NCBI RefSeq assembly: GCF_031456295.1
Contig: NZ_JAVDUJ010000001.1
Span: 186,001 to 250,000, forward strand
Direction: 5' to 3'
DNA from: Arcanobacterium_A hippocoleae
GTDB taxonomy: Bacteria; Actinomycetota; Actinomycetes; Actinomycetales; Actinomycetaceae
Length of the DNA: 64,000 bases
Part shown: positions 19,101 through 27,403 of the stretch, piece by piece
How positions within the stretch are numbered: the first letter of the stretch is position 1
Layout of the letters: each line of letters begins with the position of its first letter
Made by a program: the position numbers and the translations under genes
The notes under the pieces: model-generated
Databases searched by the model: none
What the model was told of the DNA's origin: nothing
The model's input: only the letters and a program-made list of their open reading frames with translations

Positions 19101-19437
19101 TGTAAAAGTGCAGGATAATGCGCAACTTCGGGTGTATCAATGGCTGATAAATAATGGTTGCGTTGTGAATCCAGAGAGTGGAAAGAAATTTGCTGAAAGC
19201 ATTGGTGCCACATTGTGTTTTGTGGGCAGAGGAAATAGTGCAAAAGAGCAGACACAAAATCCACTCAATGAAATCCAAATGGCAGAAGTAAGTGCGCAAA
19301 TAGCAGAAGTTGCGGAAACTGTGAAAGGTCCGTATTTTCTAGCAGCAGCGGAAAGCGATTTATGTAATCGAGGTCAGAATAGCTGCGTATTCCAGACGAT
19401 CTGCCCAGCTTATAGTGGAAAACGGATATTCTCATGA
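16165..19437 (+). CDS. adnA: AdnA-type ATP-dependent DNA helicase-nuclease subunit
   Basis: This 1090-residue UvrD/REP-like protein has Walker A FGAPGSGKS (26-34). VIVDDVQNAP stands where active helicases have DEx(Q/D), a degenerate motif II. C-terminally it has a RecB-like nuclease (RIDRIESS and KIIDFKTSKF, the D...D-x-K core). Cysteines in YLKCPLHG and in LCNRGQNSCVFQTICPAY are arranged like the Fe-S staple of AddB-type nucleases. AdnAB resects double-strand breaks in actinobacteria; AdnA is the poor motor with an active nuclease. It overlaps adnB by 4 bp, supporting one heterodimer. Confidence 0.92.
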   Translation: MAEFWLDESQKAVLSRYSKRGALSVFGAPGSGKSYTVRALVTDSLTVDPQSKIVVLTTNRRSASELRNQLSLDLGGLPQNVEVRSLAAFAYAIVARFAQFSNRRSPELITGPDQDAILKEAFDIAFSGLPSKLDLSRSGIPNISAEIASLPAFRADFRDFITRAAELQLTSSELSSLAEKHEIPIWELGAQLLDTYENMLASAAGVTHAHPDRVDHARLISLATRDLQIWRNEIRKDGRNIIAKQMPHWNLVIVDDVQNAPLSILELLRQLQKDGAKIVTFGDPDTAIEGYRGGIAYLPLLFTRSPQEKGLGAERVTLEKSYRINDEIARVASQIQAAIHTAGGGTHRQAIQDAVAVSAKSDNNVNALAYTFVTERAQIAYIANEFKRLHLEQGVKYRDMAVITRSAAEHARLRRLFGEFQVNVAPEIATLPLREAPLVRDLIQLIALGIEYESEQISVSIDEVLTGRLFSYPDSRIRRIIRELHGWELHQAGMRTGREILNDITLHPDNEIYAKIPELEKIAQILNIIKQSNERGESAQRILWSIWEQLDLAQELQAQALSSSENASSANDELDAVMQLFRFVQRISEREAETTTLARLLTLLEVQDLPEDSIAKSGDNLDQIALTTAVSTVAKTWKYVAVVNINDGNWPNLKLRNPLTRVPELSSLVIHSLIAGETVKARTLLSEVVDDELRMLLMAVTRASEKLYLSAVDSNESNPSAFFSLLTTSSEVDADTVEVLEEKKEKNLAAKFTGKIPVQHITAEIRAIQYENELGSLRQVVRYGSLQMQEEAKQLIASLQIRKNSVLGEKNNSLDWVDELSLTSEFQIPGKAVVNPSKVETYLKCPLHGFLQQIGARADDESAMHLETGSLIHAICEKFPNGGISEMIEMLDEIWSEYFPDLAAQKYADKRSAMIEMLKRYDEYAKQHIDALKYVEVPAKYIGNDFDVYARIDRIESSLSSPEHAKIIDFKTSKFIPSAVKVQDNAQLRVYQWLINNGCVVNPESGKKFAESIGATLCFVGRGNSAKEQTQNPLNEIQMAEVSAQIAEVAETVKGPYFLAAAESDLCNRGQNSCVFQTICPAYSGKRIFS

Positions 19438-22400
19438 GAAATAAAATTAATTATTCAGATTTTGCGGCCACACTTGAATTTCCACCGACTGATGAGCAAG
19501 CTGAAGTGATCACCTCACAGGCGCCATCAATTTTAGTAATTGCGGGTGCCGGATCAGGCAAAACTACTACAATGAGCCAGAGGATTGCATGGAAAATAGT
19601 CTCTGGGCAAGTTCGGCCAGAGCAAGTACTTGGTCTTACTTTTACCAACAAAGCAGCAAGCGAATTAGCTGAAAGTACATACTCAGAGATTGAAAATGCC
19701 AGAAAAACTCTGCGCTTAGTGCATGCTACAGAAAACGATGCAGAAAATAATAATGAGAGCACTAATGATCTTGTCAGTCAGTTGGAATCGGAGGATCTAT
19801 TTACAGCAAATCTAGATGCCCGCTCTAGAGCTGATGCCGATTCCCGCCAAGAAGATCTTGAGCAGAAAGCAGTGGAACGAAATCGGGCTTTAGACCAGAT
19901 CGCTACAAACCTACATGAAGATCTTCTCCGTCCCACAATTAGTACTTATAACGCATTTGCTTCCGAGATCGCTGGATCGTATGCCATGCTGATTGGGGAA
20001 GATCCACGTGCACGCTTGATCAATCAAGCTGAGCGTTGGCAAATTATGGAAAAAATCGTGCAAGAGCTAGAAATATCGGCAGAATTCCGTGAGATATTAC
20101 GAGAAAAGAGCGATTCTGCAGATACAGCTATTAAGGTTTCACTCAATCTGGCTGCCGCAATTATTGATAATCTGATCGATATTGAGACACTGCGTGAATA
20201 TTTGGAAAATGAAATTCAGATAATTTCTGATCTTGAAGCAGCCGGAAATTTTCGCGGAAAACCTTTTACTAAGACTGAAGCGTCTAAAGGATTTGCGAAA
20301 TTGAAAGATGCGCCAGCAAGCTTAAAGTATCGCTTGGCTGTGCTTCCGTATGTTGAAGCATATTTTAAGTACAAAAGAGAAAACAGTTTAATCGAGTTTG
20401 CCGACCAAATCTCTTGGGCAACGCGGATTTTACAAGCTGCACCGGAAGTCGGAAAAAAGTTACGTGAACAATATAAACTGATTCTGCTTGATGAATATCA
20501 AGATACCTCTGTGAATCAAGCCCTTTTTCTTTCACAGGCTTTCAAAGGAGCAGAATCAGTTTGTGCCGTGGGAGACCCAAATCAAGCCATTTATGGATGG
20601 CGTGGTGCAAGTGCAAATGCATTGGTTGATTTTGTGAAACAATTCAACGTGGCAAAAAATCACCAGCTAACTCTCTATACATCATTTCGTAATCCGCGCA
20701 GTGTGCTGCGAGTAGCAAACCGAATTACGCAAGGATTTGCCCAAGAAGTTTCCCCACATCTGCTTTACGAAGACTTCAATGAAATTGCTGAAATCGGCCG
20801 ACCTTGGATCGATGAGCCAATCGTGCCAGCAGGAAAAGCAGCACTTGAACTTCCGATACTTAAGGCTCAGCCGAAAGCAATAAACGGAAACGTGATACAT
20901 GTGCATCGGCATCTTCGGTCAGAATCTTACCAAGCAATGGCAGCACAAATTGCGAAAGATTTTGCTGTAATAACGAAAAAACGTTTCGCAAATTCGGATA
21001 GTACAGCCCCTACCGGCGCGGTACTAGTGCGTGCCAATAAGCATAAAGAAGACGTTGCTGCAGCGCTTAAAGCGGCTGGTCTTGAATATGAAATCGTTGG
21101 TGGAACTCCAGTAATCACAATGCCAGAAATTCGTGCAATCCGCTCCTTACTCAAATTGAGCGTGAGTGATACATGCAACGACAGTCTCGTATATTTATTC
21201 AACTACTTTGCACTGGGTGCAGCTGATATCAATGCATTTGCTGATCTTCGCAGATTAGTTAAACAAAAAATGGCAGCAGAATCACCGGATAAAAAATCAC
21301 AGCACGCAAACCTGATGGATGTATTTGCGATATTCGAAGCTGAACTCAATAGTGAAGACAGCAAACAAAATCGTGCTGATAATGAATTCCGAACTAATTG
21401 CAAAGAAAACGCCGCAATTTACGCAGCAGCTAAAGCAAGTATTACCAGTGCAGGAATCGAACGCATCAACTATATTGCAACTTGCGTTGCAAAGTTAAAA
21501 GAGAATCGGAATCTACAAATTCCGATTATGATTCAGAAATCCGTAGAGCTATTACAACTTCCAATTTTGATTGCTTCCCGGATTGAAGGACAAGCCAAAA
21601 TACGCAGTGCGATCAATATTTTCTCCCAGCTCAGTGCGGATTACTGTGCTGCAGATACTGGACGCAAACTTGCAGGATTCCTTTCGTGGATCGATGAAGT
21701 TGAAGCCCAAGAGAATGTGGGGCAAGAAAAAGAAGGCGATGATAGTGCGCTCGTTGAAGTACTTGATGGTGAAGTACAAATACCTGGGAAAGTCACTATC
21801 CTTACCATTCATGCTGCAAAAGGATTGCAATGGGATGTAGTTGCAATTCCGGAATTAGTGGCAGGGGGAATCGATACGGGAGCAAATAAAGGCTTAGCAC
21901 CGTGGCATACAACATCGAAAAAATTCCCAGATCCGTTGCGTGCAGATGCTGACTATATCCCATACTTATCGATCCAGGATATTTCATTCTGCAGTGAAGA
22001 TTTGAAGTTACAAAAAGGCGAAGCAGCATGCAGATACTATGACTACCTCAACCGAAAACTTCCCAAATATTATAGTGACGAGCAGCGCAGACTTGCTTAT
22101 GTAGCATTTACACGCCCAAAGTATTCACTCATCCTTGCCTCTCACGAATATGAGAGCAGACAAAAAGTCATGCAAATTGTAGAAAAAAGCAATACAAAAA
22201 CTGGCAGCTGGCAGCCAGCCGAGTTGAGCACTTTTCTCAACGAACTTCTTTCCAAAACGCTGCAATCAGAAAAAAACGAACCAGATTATTGCATCCCAGA
22301 CCCAGGAAATGAGCCGATTTTTGCAACAAAAGAAGAATTTCAAACCTGGGCAGAAACTCTGAACAATTCAACATCTTCAGAAAATCAAGCAAATACAGCG

Positions 22401-23222
22401 AAATACTGGCCACGAGATGTGAATCGGGAATTAATCTCGCCAGAACACAAGGATTTCCAAATTCCAGACGAGAAAAGTGCAGCAGCTCTAACCGAAATTA
22501 GCTCACATATTCTATTGCTCAATGCAGAAACAAACGAATCAACCCAGCTCGAACAAGAAATACCATACTTTACCGCCTCGGGAATTGTATCTCTGATTTC
22601 AGACGCGGAAACTTTCATCCGCATGCAACAACGCCCAATTCCAACAGAACCAAACGAAAGCGCAAGACGCGGCGCTCTCGTGCACGCGAAAATCGCACAA
22701 TACTTCGAAAAACCACAATATTTTAATATTGACGAAATCGCAGGCCCAAATGAAATGAAAATCGATCCTGAGCTAATCCAGGAAGATCGCAAAGCACAAA
22801 AGCTCTTTACTCGATTTACACAAAGTCGCTTCGCAAACCTCAAACCAATTGCCATCGAACAAAGCGTCGAACTAGTAATTGCCGGGATACCAGTGCGTTG
22901 CGTAATAGACGCCGTATTCGATACAACACAAATTCCAGATGCGCCACCAGTAACAATCGTTGACTGGAAGACAGGAAAACGCCCAAATCAAGCCGATATA
23001 GCTGCACGGCAATCCCAGCTAACGCTTTACCGCTACGCATGGTCACACTCCACCGGTATCCCGATCGATCAAATTGATACATGTTTCGTATACCTCGGAG
23101 AAGACGATACTGCAAAACGTGAATTGCGGATCCCTCCGATGAACAAAGAAGAGTTAGAAACAAAAATTATGAACCAACTTGCTCACATCGGGAGCAGCAG
23201 CAAAGGTGATGAAACACAATAA
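19434..23222 (+). CDS. adnB: AdnB-type ATP-dependent DNA helicase-nuclease subunit
   Basis: This 1262-residue UvrD-like motor has an intact Walker A AGAGSGKTT (37-45). Motif II is LLDEYQDTS, motif III is VGDPNQAIYGWRGA, motif V is TIHAAKGLQWDVV, and motif VI is YVAFTRPKYSL. The C-terminal RecB-like nuclease shows CVIDAVFDT and IVDWKTGKRP. It is the active translocase and second nuclease of the AdnAB double-strand-break resection machine. The start ATG overlaps the adnA stop (ATGA). An insertion of about 90 charged residues after the QVLGLTFTNKAASELA motif is acidic and probably disordered. Confidence 0.94.
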   Translation: MRNKINYSDFAATLEFPPTDEQAEVITSQAPSILVIAGAGSGKTTTMSQRIAWKIVSGQVRPEQVLGLTFTNKAASELAESTYSEIENARKTLRLVHATENDAENNNESTNDLVSQLESEDLFTANLDARSRADADSRQEDLEQKAVERNRALDQIATNLHEDLLRPTISTYNAFASEIAGSYAMLIGEDPRARLINQAERWQIMEKIVQELEISAEFREILREKSDSADTAIKVSLNLAAAIIDNLIDIETLREYLENEIQIISDLEAAGNFRGKPFTKTEASKGFAKLKDAPASLKYRLAVLPYVEAYFKYKRENSLIEFADQISWATRILQAAPEVGKKLREQYKLILLDEYQDTSVNQALFLSQAFKGAESVCAVGDPNQAIYGWRGASANALVDFVKQFNVAKNHQLTLYTSFRNPRSVLRVANRITQGFAQEVSPHLLYEDFNEIAEIGRPWIDEPIVPAGKAALELPILKAQPKAINGNVIHVHRHLRSESYQAMAAQIAKDFAVITKKRFANSDSTAPTGAVLVRANKHKEDVAAALKAAGLEYEIVGGTPVITMPEIRAIRSLLKLSVSDTCNDSLVYLFNYFALGAADINAFADLRRLVKQKMAAESPDKKSQHANLMDVFAIFEAELNSEDSKQNRADNEFRTNCKENAAIYAAAKASITSAGIERINYIATCVAKLKENRNLQIPIMIQKSVELLQLPILIASRIEGQAKIRSAINIFSQLSADYCAADTGRKLAGFLSWIDEVEAQENVGQEKEGDDSALVEVLDGEVQIPGKVTILTIHAAKGLQWDVVAIPELVAGGIDTGANKGLAPWHTTSKKFPDPLRADADYIPYLSIQDISFCSEDLKLQKGEAACRYYDYLNRKLPKYYSDEQRRLAYVAFTRPKYSLILASHEYESRQKVMQIVEKSNTKTGSWQPAELSTFLNELLSKTLQSEKNEPDYCIPDPGNEPIFATKEEFQTWAETLNNSTSSENQANTAKYWPRDVNRELISPEHKDFQIPDEKSAAALTEISSHILLLNAETNESTQLEQEIPYFTASGIVSLISDAETFIRMQQRPIPTEPNESARRGALVHAKIAQYFEKPQYFNIDEIAGPNEMKIDPELIQEDRKAQKLFTRFTQSRFANLKPIAIEQSVELVIAGIPVRCVIDAVFDTTQIPDAPPVTIVDWKTGKRPNQADIAARQSQLTLYRYAWSHSTGIPIDQIDTCFVYLGEDDTAKRELRIPPMNKEELETKIMNQLAHIGSSSKGDETQ

Positions 23223-23234
23223 AATATTCACTAA

Positions 23235-24239
23235 TCAAGAATCAGTATCAAAACTAGCGCCAGTAGCCTTCTCCGCAGTGAATTGGGAATTGGAAAGATC
23301 CACTTCCCAATTCGGACCAGGTGCAAGCTGAGGATCAAGCTCAATGTCAAAAGCTAAAGTTTTGAGCATATCCTCAGCTTGCTCAATAATCTCAAAATCA
23401 TTATTCCGAATCCCATGCATCAGCCAGCGTAATAATGCAAACTCACTAAGCAAATTTGCACGCTGTAAAAACTCAGAAGAAATCTGTTTACCGAGCGCAT
23501 TCTGATACGACTCCAGCACTGCAGCAAAATTCTCTTCACTTAAATCTGCAAGCAACAAAGCAAAATCGGCAGCAGGATCTCCCACATGCGCTTCACCAAA
23601 ACCAAGTACACAAGAAATATGTTGCTCCGACCAAAGTACATTCTCATCGGCAAAATCGCCATGAGTTACGCGCGGCATAAAATTCCATAATGTGCCGTCC
23701 TCAAGCATATCGCGCCAGCGTCTGCGCAATATTGCAGGAACCTCCGCATGAGCATCAGCATCCGAAAGTTCTGCCAACAAACGTTGGCGGCAAGTCTGTG
23801 CAGAATAAACCGGCATACCTGCACGCTCGATCACATGTGGTGAAAGAGAATGGATCGCGGCCAGCGCACGCCCCAAATCATGAGCAGCTGAAATATCCAG
23901 AGAGTCAAAACTCAAACTCTTCCCAATCGGAGCGCGATGAACCATCGCCCGTCCCGATTTCACCTTCGCAAATCCAGCTGGACGCAGTACATCAAAAGGG
24001 AGATTTCCGGCACGCAATTCTTGCAATAAAAAATCTGAAATGCTTGCTTCGGCCTCAAGAACCGTACCTGCATGTGGATTACGCGGAAACTTCACTACCC
24101 AACTTTGCCCATTGGAATCAAGTAAACCAGTTACAGCAAAATCCATATTCTGCGAAATCGGCGCCTGAATACCAACCACACGTAAACCATCAATCGCTGC
24201 CACAGCGAGAGCCGCTAAATGCAAAGAAAAATTACTCAC
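23235..24239 (-). CDS. Phosphotransferase-fold protein (APH/choline-kinase superfamily)
   Basis: This is about 334 residues from the GTG at 24239; the frame is open to 24284. I prefer the GTG because FSLHLAALAVAAIDGLRVVGI resembles the usual N-terminus of actinobacterial homologues, but no good ribosome site decides it. SWVVKFPRN holds the ATP-binding lysine. RVTHGDFADENVLW is the catalytic loop with HGDxxxxN. The usual DFE-type metal motif reads VLGFGEAHVGDPAADFALL, so the expected aspartate is replaced by glycine. The gene converges on adnB with a 12-bp gap. Substrate is unknown; antibiotic resistance should not be assumed. Confidence 0.78.
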   Translation of the reverse strand: MSNFSLHLAALAVAAIDGLRVVGIQAPISQNMDFAVTGLLDSNGQSWVVKFPRNPHAGTVLEAEASISDFLLQELRAGNLPFDVLRPAGFAKVKSGRAMVHRAPIGKSLSFDSLDISAAHDLGRALAAIHSLSPHVIERAGMPVYSAQTCRQRLLAELSDADAHAEVPAILRRRWRDMLEDGTLWNFMPRVTHGDFADENVLWSEQHISCVLGFGEAHVGDPAADFALLLADLSEENFAAVLESYQNALGKQISSEFLQRANLLSEFALLRWLMHGIRNNDFEIIEQAEDMLKTLAFDIELDPQLAPGPNWEVDLSNSQFTAEKATGASFDTDS

Positions 24240-24500
24240 CCCTATACGGTAACTGTGCCTGCGGGAAAAATGGGAATCACACACCGGGTAAACAAAATCC
24301 TCCGAAAAATAATGCAGAAAAGGAAAGAGACACGCGGTAAGTACATGCCAAAACTAATCCGAAGCATCCGATCGATAGCGCGAAACAAAGCTACAAAAAG
24401 TAGCTCAAGCAACATAAAACGCGCTTCGCCTATGAGCATTATGCGCAAAGATGACACTTCAATACCGAAAATACAACAAAATAGCGTAGACTAGGCAGAC

Positions 24501-25637
24501 GTGGCACGAGATTATAATGAAGAGATTTCCCAATTACGGCACACTTATGAACAAATTGCTGCCGTCAGTGATATTGAACGACTTAACCAGCAAGTAGCGC
24601 AACTTACGCAAGAATCTGCTGCGCCCGATTTGTGGAACGATCCAGAAGCTGCGCAAGCGGTCACTTCAAAACTTTCACATGCACAATCAAAAATTGACAA
24701 ACTCAACGCACTGCATGGAAAACTAGATGATCTCCAAACATTAAACGAGATGGCTGAAGAAGAAGCAATCACGGACGCTGAAAGCGCGCAAATGCTATAT
24801 GCAGAACTTGATGCCGAACTCCAAAAGCTCTCCACTGAATTAGCCGATCTGCAAGTGAAAACACTCCTCTCTGGAGAATACGACGAGCGCAATGCCGTAG
24901 TTACGATCCGCTCTGGAGCTGGTGGCACCGAAGCTGCAGACTGGGCGCAGATGCTGCAAAGAATGTATCTGCGTTGGGCTGAACGCAATGGATACACCAC
25001 AAAAGTACTTGATACTTCATACGCTGAAGAAGCCGGGATCAAATCCACTACATTTGAAGTCGCAGCACCATACGCCTACGGTACACTTTCAGTGGAAGCA
25101 GGAACACATCGGCTCGTGCGAATTTCACCATTCGATAACCAAGGGCGTCGGCAAACCTCATTCGCAGCCGTTGAAGTAATTCCACTTATCGAAACCACCG
25201 ACCATATCGAAATTCCCGAAACGGATCTGAAAATCGATGTATTTCGCTCCTCAGGGCCGGGTGGGCAAAGCGTGAATACCACAGATTCAGCCGTCCGCAT
25301 GACACACCTCCCAACCGGGATCGTGGTGTCAATGCAAGACGAAAAATCGCAGATTCAAAATCGCGCTGCAGCATTGCGCGTGCTCCAGTCACGACTACTG
25401 CAAATGCGGCGTGAAGAAGAAAATGCAAAAAAGAAAGAACTCGCAGGTGACGTAAAAGCGGCATGGGGAGACCAAATGCGCTCGTACGTGCTTCACCCAT
25501 ACCAAATGGTGAAGGATTTACGCACCGGCCATGAAGTTGGAAATGTGGAAGGGGTATTCGACGGCGATATCAATGGCTTTATCGAAGCAGGAATCCGTTG
25601 GCGTAACGCTCAAGATCGCGAAACAGAATCAGCGTAA
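24501..25637 (+). CDS. prfB: Peptide chain release factor 2
   Basis: This 378-residue RF2 recognises UGA/UAA stops and triggers peptide release. The RF2-specific tripeptide SPF is in VRISPFDNQGRRQTS. The catalytic GGQ is in SSGPGGQSVNTTDSAVR near residue 252. The start is a GTG at 24501 after AGG. No programmed-frameshift site (CUU UGA-type) is present; the frame is continuous. It is followed by ftsE, as in many actinobacteria. Confidence 0.97.
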   Translation: MARDYNEEISQLRHTYEQIAAVSDIERLNQQVAQLTQESAAPDLWNDPEAAQAVTSKLSHAQSKIDKLNALHGKLDDLQTLNEMAEEEAITDAESAQMLYAELDAELQKLSTELADLQVKTLLSGEYDERNAVVTIRSGAGGTEAADWAQMLQRMYLRWAERNGYTTKVLDTSYAEEAGIKSTTFEVAAPYAYGTLSVEAGTHRLVRISPFDNQGRRQTSFAAVEVIPLIETTDHIEIPETDLKIDVFRSSGPGGQSVNTTDSAVRMTHLPTGIVVSMQDEKSQIQNRAAALRVLQSRLLQMRREEENAKKKELAGDVKAAWGDQMRSYVLHPYQMVKDLRTGHEVGNVEGVFDGDINGFIEAGIRWRNAQDRETESA

Positions 25638-25728
25638 ATTTTTATTCTTTCGGCGTGCCTAAATGCAATAGTTTTATTCTTCAATAGGGTAGATAACGAT
25701 TTTATAACTGCAATTGCAATTGAAGAAC

Positions 25729-26418
25729 ATGATTACATTTGAAAACGTAACGAAATTGTACGAAAAAGGTGCTGCACCTGCGCTGAATGATGTCACTGTC
25801 AATATTGACCGTGGCGAATTTGCCTTTCTCGTTGGCGCTTCCGGATCTGGAAAATCGACGATGCTCTCGCTGATTTCTGCCGAAGTGCGCCCTACAGCTG
25901 GAAAAGTATTTGTTTTAGGGAAGAACCTGAACAAAGTTTCACAGCGGCGAGTCCCGTTACTGCGGAGGAAAATCGGTACCGTTTTCCAGGATTTTCGACT
26001 TCTGCCGGACGCGAATGTAGCTGAAAATATTGCATTAGCAATGCAAGTGATCGGGAAACCGAAGCATCACATTCGGAAAGAACTTCCATACGTGCTTGAA
26101 CTTGTTGGTCTAGATGGCAAGGAACGCCGGAGAATGAACGAACTTTCTGGTGGAGAAAAGCAGCGTGTAGCAATTGCGCGGGCAATGATCAACCGTCCAG
26201 ACCTACTTCTCGCTGACGAGCCCACCGGGAACCTTGATTTTCAAACAGCACTTGGGATCATGAAGCTACTAGATCGGATCAACCGGCAAGGCACAACTGT
26301 TGTCATGGCTACACATGATCGTGAAATCGTAAACCAGATGCGCAAACGCGTCATCGAATTAGTTGACGGGCGAGTGGTGCGCGACCAAGAGCGCGGTGCA
26401 TACGGAGGAATTCACTAA
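25729..26418 (+). CDS. ftsE: Cell-division ABC transporter ATPase FtsE
   Basis: This 229-residue ABC ATPase has Walker A GASGSGKST, signature LSGGEKQRVAIARAM and Walker B LLLADEPTGNLD, with FQDFRLLPD in the Q-loop region typical of FtsE. The ATG at 25729 (MITFENVTKLYEKG) fits the family start; the upstream TTG is unlikely. FtsE powers FtsX to activate peptidoglycan hydrolases at the septum. Its stop overlaps the ftsX start (TAATG). Confidence 0.97.
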   Translation: MITFENVTKLYEKGAAPALNDVTVNIDRGEFAFLVGASGSGKSTMLSLISAEVRPTAGKVFVLGKNLNKVSQRRVPLLRRKIGTVFQDFRLLPDANVAENIALAMQVIGKPKHHIRKELPYVLELVGLDGKERRRMNELSGGEKQRVAIARAMINRPDLLLADEPTGNLDFQTALGIMKLLDRINRQGTTVVMATHDREIVNQMRKRVIELVDGRVVRDQERGAYGGIH

Positions 26419-27326
26419 TGCGACTACGTTTTATTTTTGCGCAGACCTTCAAAGGAATACGGAGAAATGCGGCGATGGCTTTTTCCGTCACGCTCGTAAC
26501 TTTCGTTTCCTTACTTTTTGTTGGTGCAGCAGTACTATTGCAAACACAAATCGGGAACCTGAAAAACGACTGGTATGACAAAGTTGAAGTTTCCGCGTTT
26601 ATGTGCCCTGCAGACTCATCTCGACCGCAATGCGCGGGCGGAGAAGCAACCGAAAAGCAGATCACGGCAATCGATGCATATCTCAAATCTGCCGAACTGA
26701 AACCGTATGTGCAAGAAGTCTATTATGAGAATAAAGCTGATGCACTGAAAGCATTCAAAAAGCAAATGGCTGATACTGCATGGGCTGATACAATGACAGA
26801 AGCCCAAATGCAGGCATCCTTCCGTGTAAAGCTTGTAAATCCGCAAGAATATCAGGTGGTAGCAGATGCACTTGAAGGTCGCGATGGTGTCGAAGCAGTG
26901 ATCGATCAACGCGCTCAACTAGAGCCATTATTTAATGTGTTAAACCGATTCACGTTGATTGCTGGAGGTCTTGCAGGAGTCATGATTCTCACGGCGATGC
27001 TGCTGATTCCATCCACGATTCGTCTATCAGCAATGTTTCGACGTACAGAAACAGAGATCATGCGTTATGTAGGTGCCACGAATCGAATGATCCAAATGCC
27101 GTTCATTCTTGAAGGCGTGCTCGCATCACTCGTGGGCGCAGTATTTGCGACCATAAGCTTATGGGCGATTGTACATTTCTTCATTCAAGATTGGTTTAAG
27201 AGCACATGGGTGCAAGTAGTGGATGCGAAAGACGTATTTTTCCTTGCGCCAATTCTCCTCGGTGCAGCGATCATGATCGCTTCGTTTGCATCATTCCTGG
27301 CATTGCGGCGCTATACGCGAGTTTGA
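26418..27326 (+). CDS. ftsX: Cell-division ABC transporter permease FtsX
   Basis: This 302-residue permease has four membrane segments: one near the N-terminus (about 20-45, AMAFSVTLVTFVSLLFVGAA) and three after residue 170. An extracellular loop of about 120 residues carries two cysteines (MCPADSSRPQC), probably a disulfide. The loop is where FtsX recruits its hydrolase. It is translationally coupled to ftsE and followed by an M23 hydrolase 77 bp downstream, its likely partner. Confidence 0.96.
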   Translation: MRLRFIFAQTFKGIRRNAAMAFSVTLVTFVSLLFVGAAVLLQTQIGNLKNDWYDKVEVSAFMCPADSSRPQCAGGEATEKQITAIDAYLKSAELKPYVQEVYYENKADALKAFKKQMADTAWADTMTEAQMQASFRVKLVNPQEYQVVADALEGRDGVEAVIDQRAQLEPLFNVLNRFTLIAGGLAGVMILTAMLLIPSTIRLSAMFRRTETEIMRYVGATNRMIQMPFILEGVLASLVGAVFATISLWAIVHFFIQDWFKSTWVQVVDAKDVFFLAPILLGAAIMIASFASFLALRRYTRV

Positions 27327-27403
27327 AAGCTGAATAAATGCGCATCGCGCATCGAGAGATCAGACGGAAAATTGGTAATGGGAAATATTGATTGGGAACG
27401 AAA

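Noticed and set aside
23235..24239. Aminoglycoside resistance gene
   Set aside because: The fold is APH-like, but the metal-binding DFE motif is altered and the gene sits in core DNA, so a resistance call is not justified.
23690..24340. Plus-strand 216-residue ORF
   Set aside because: Antisense to the phosphotransferase gene, Pro/Asn/His-rich shadow with no start signal.
24501..24600. Programmed +1 frameshift in prfB
   Set aside because: The reading frame is continuous from a GTG start; no in-frame UGA after a slippery CUU near codon 25.
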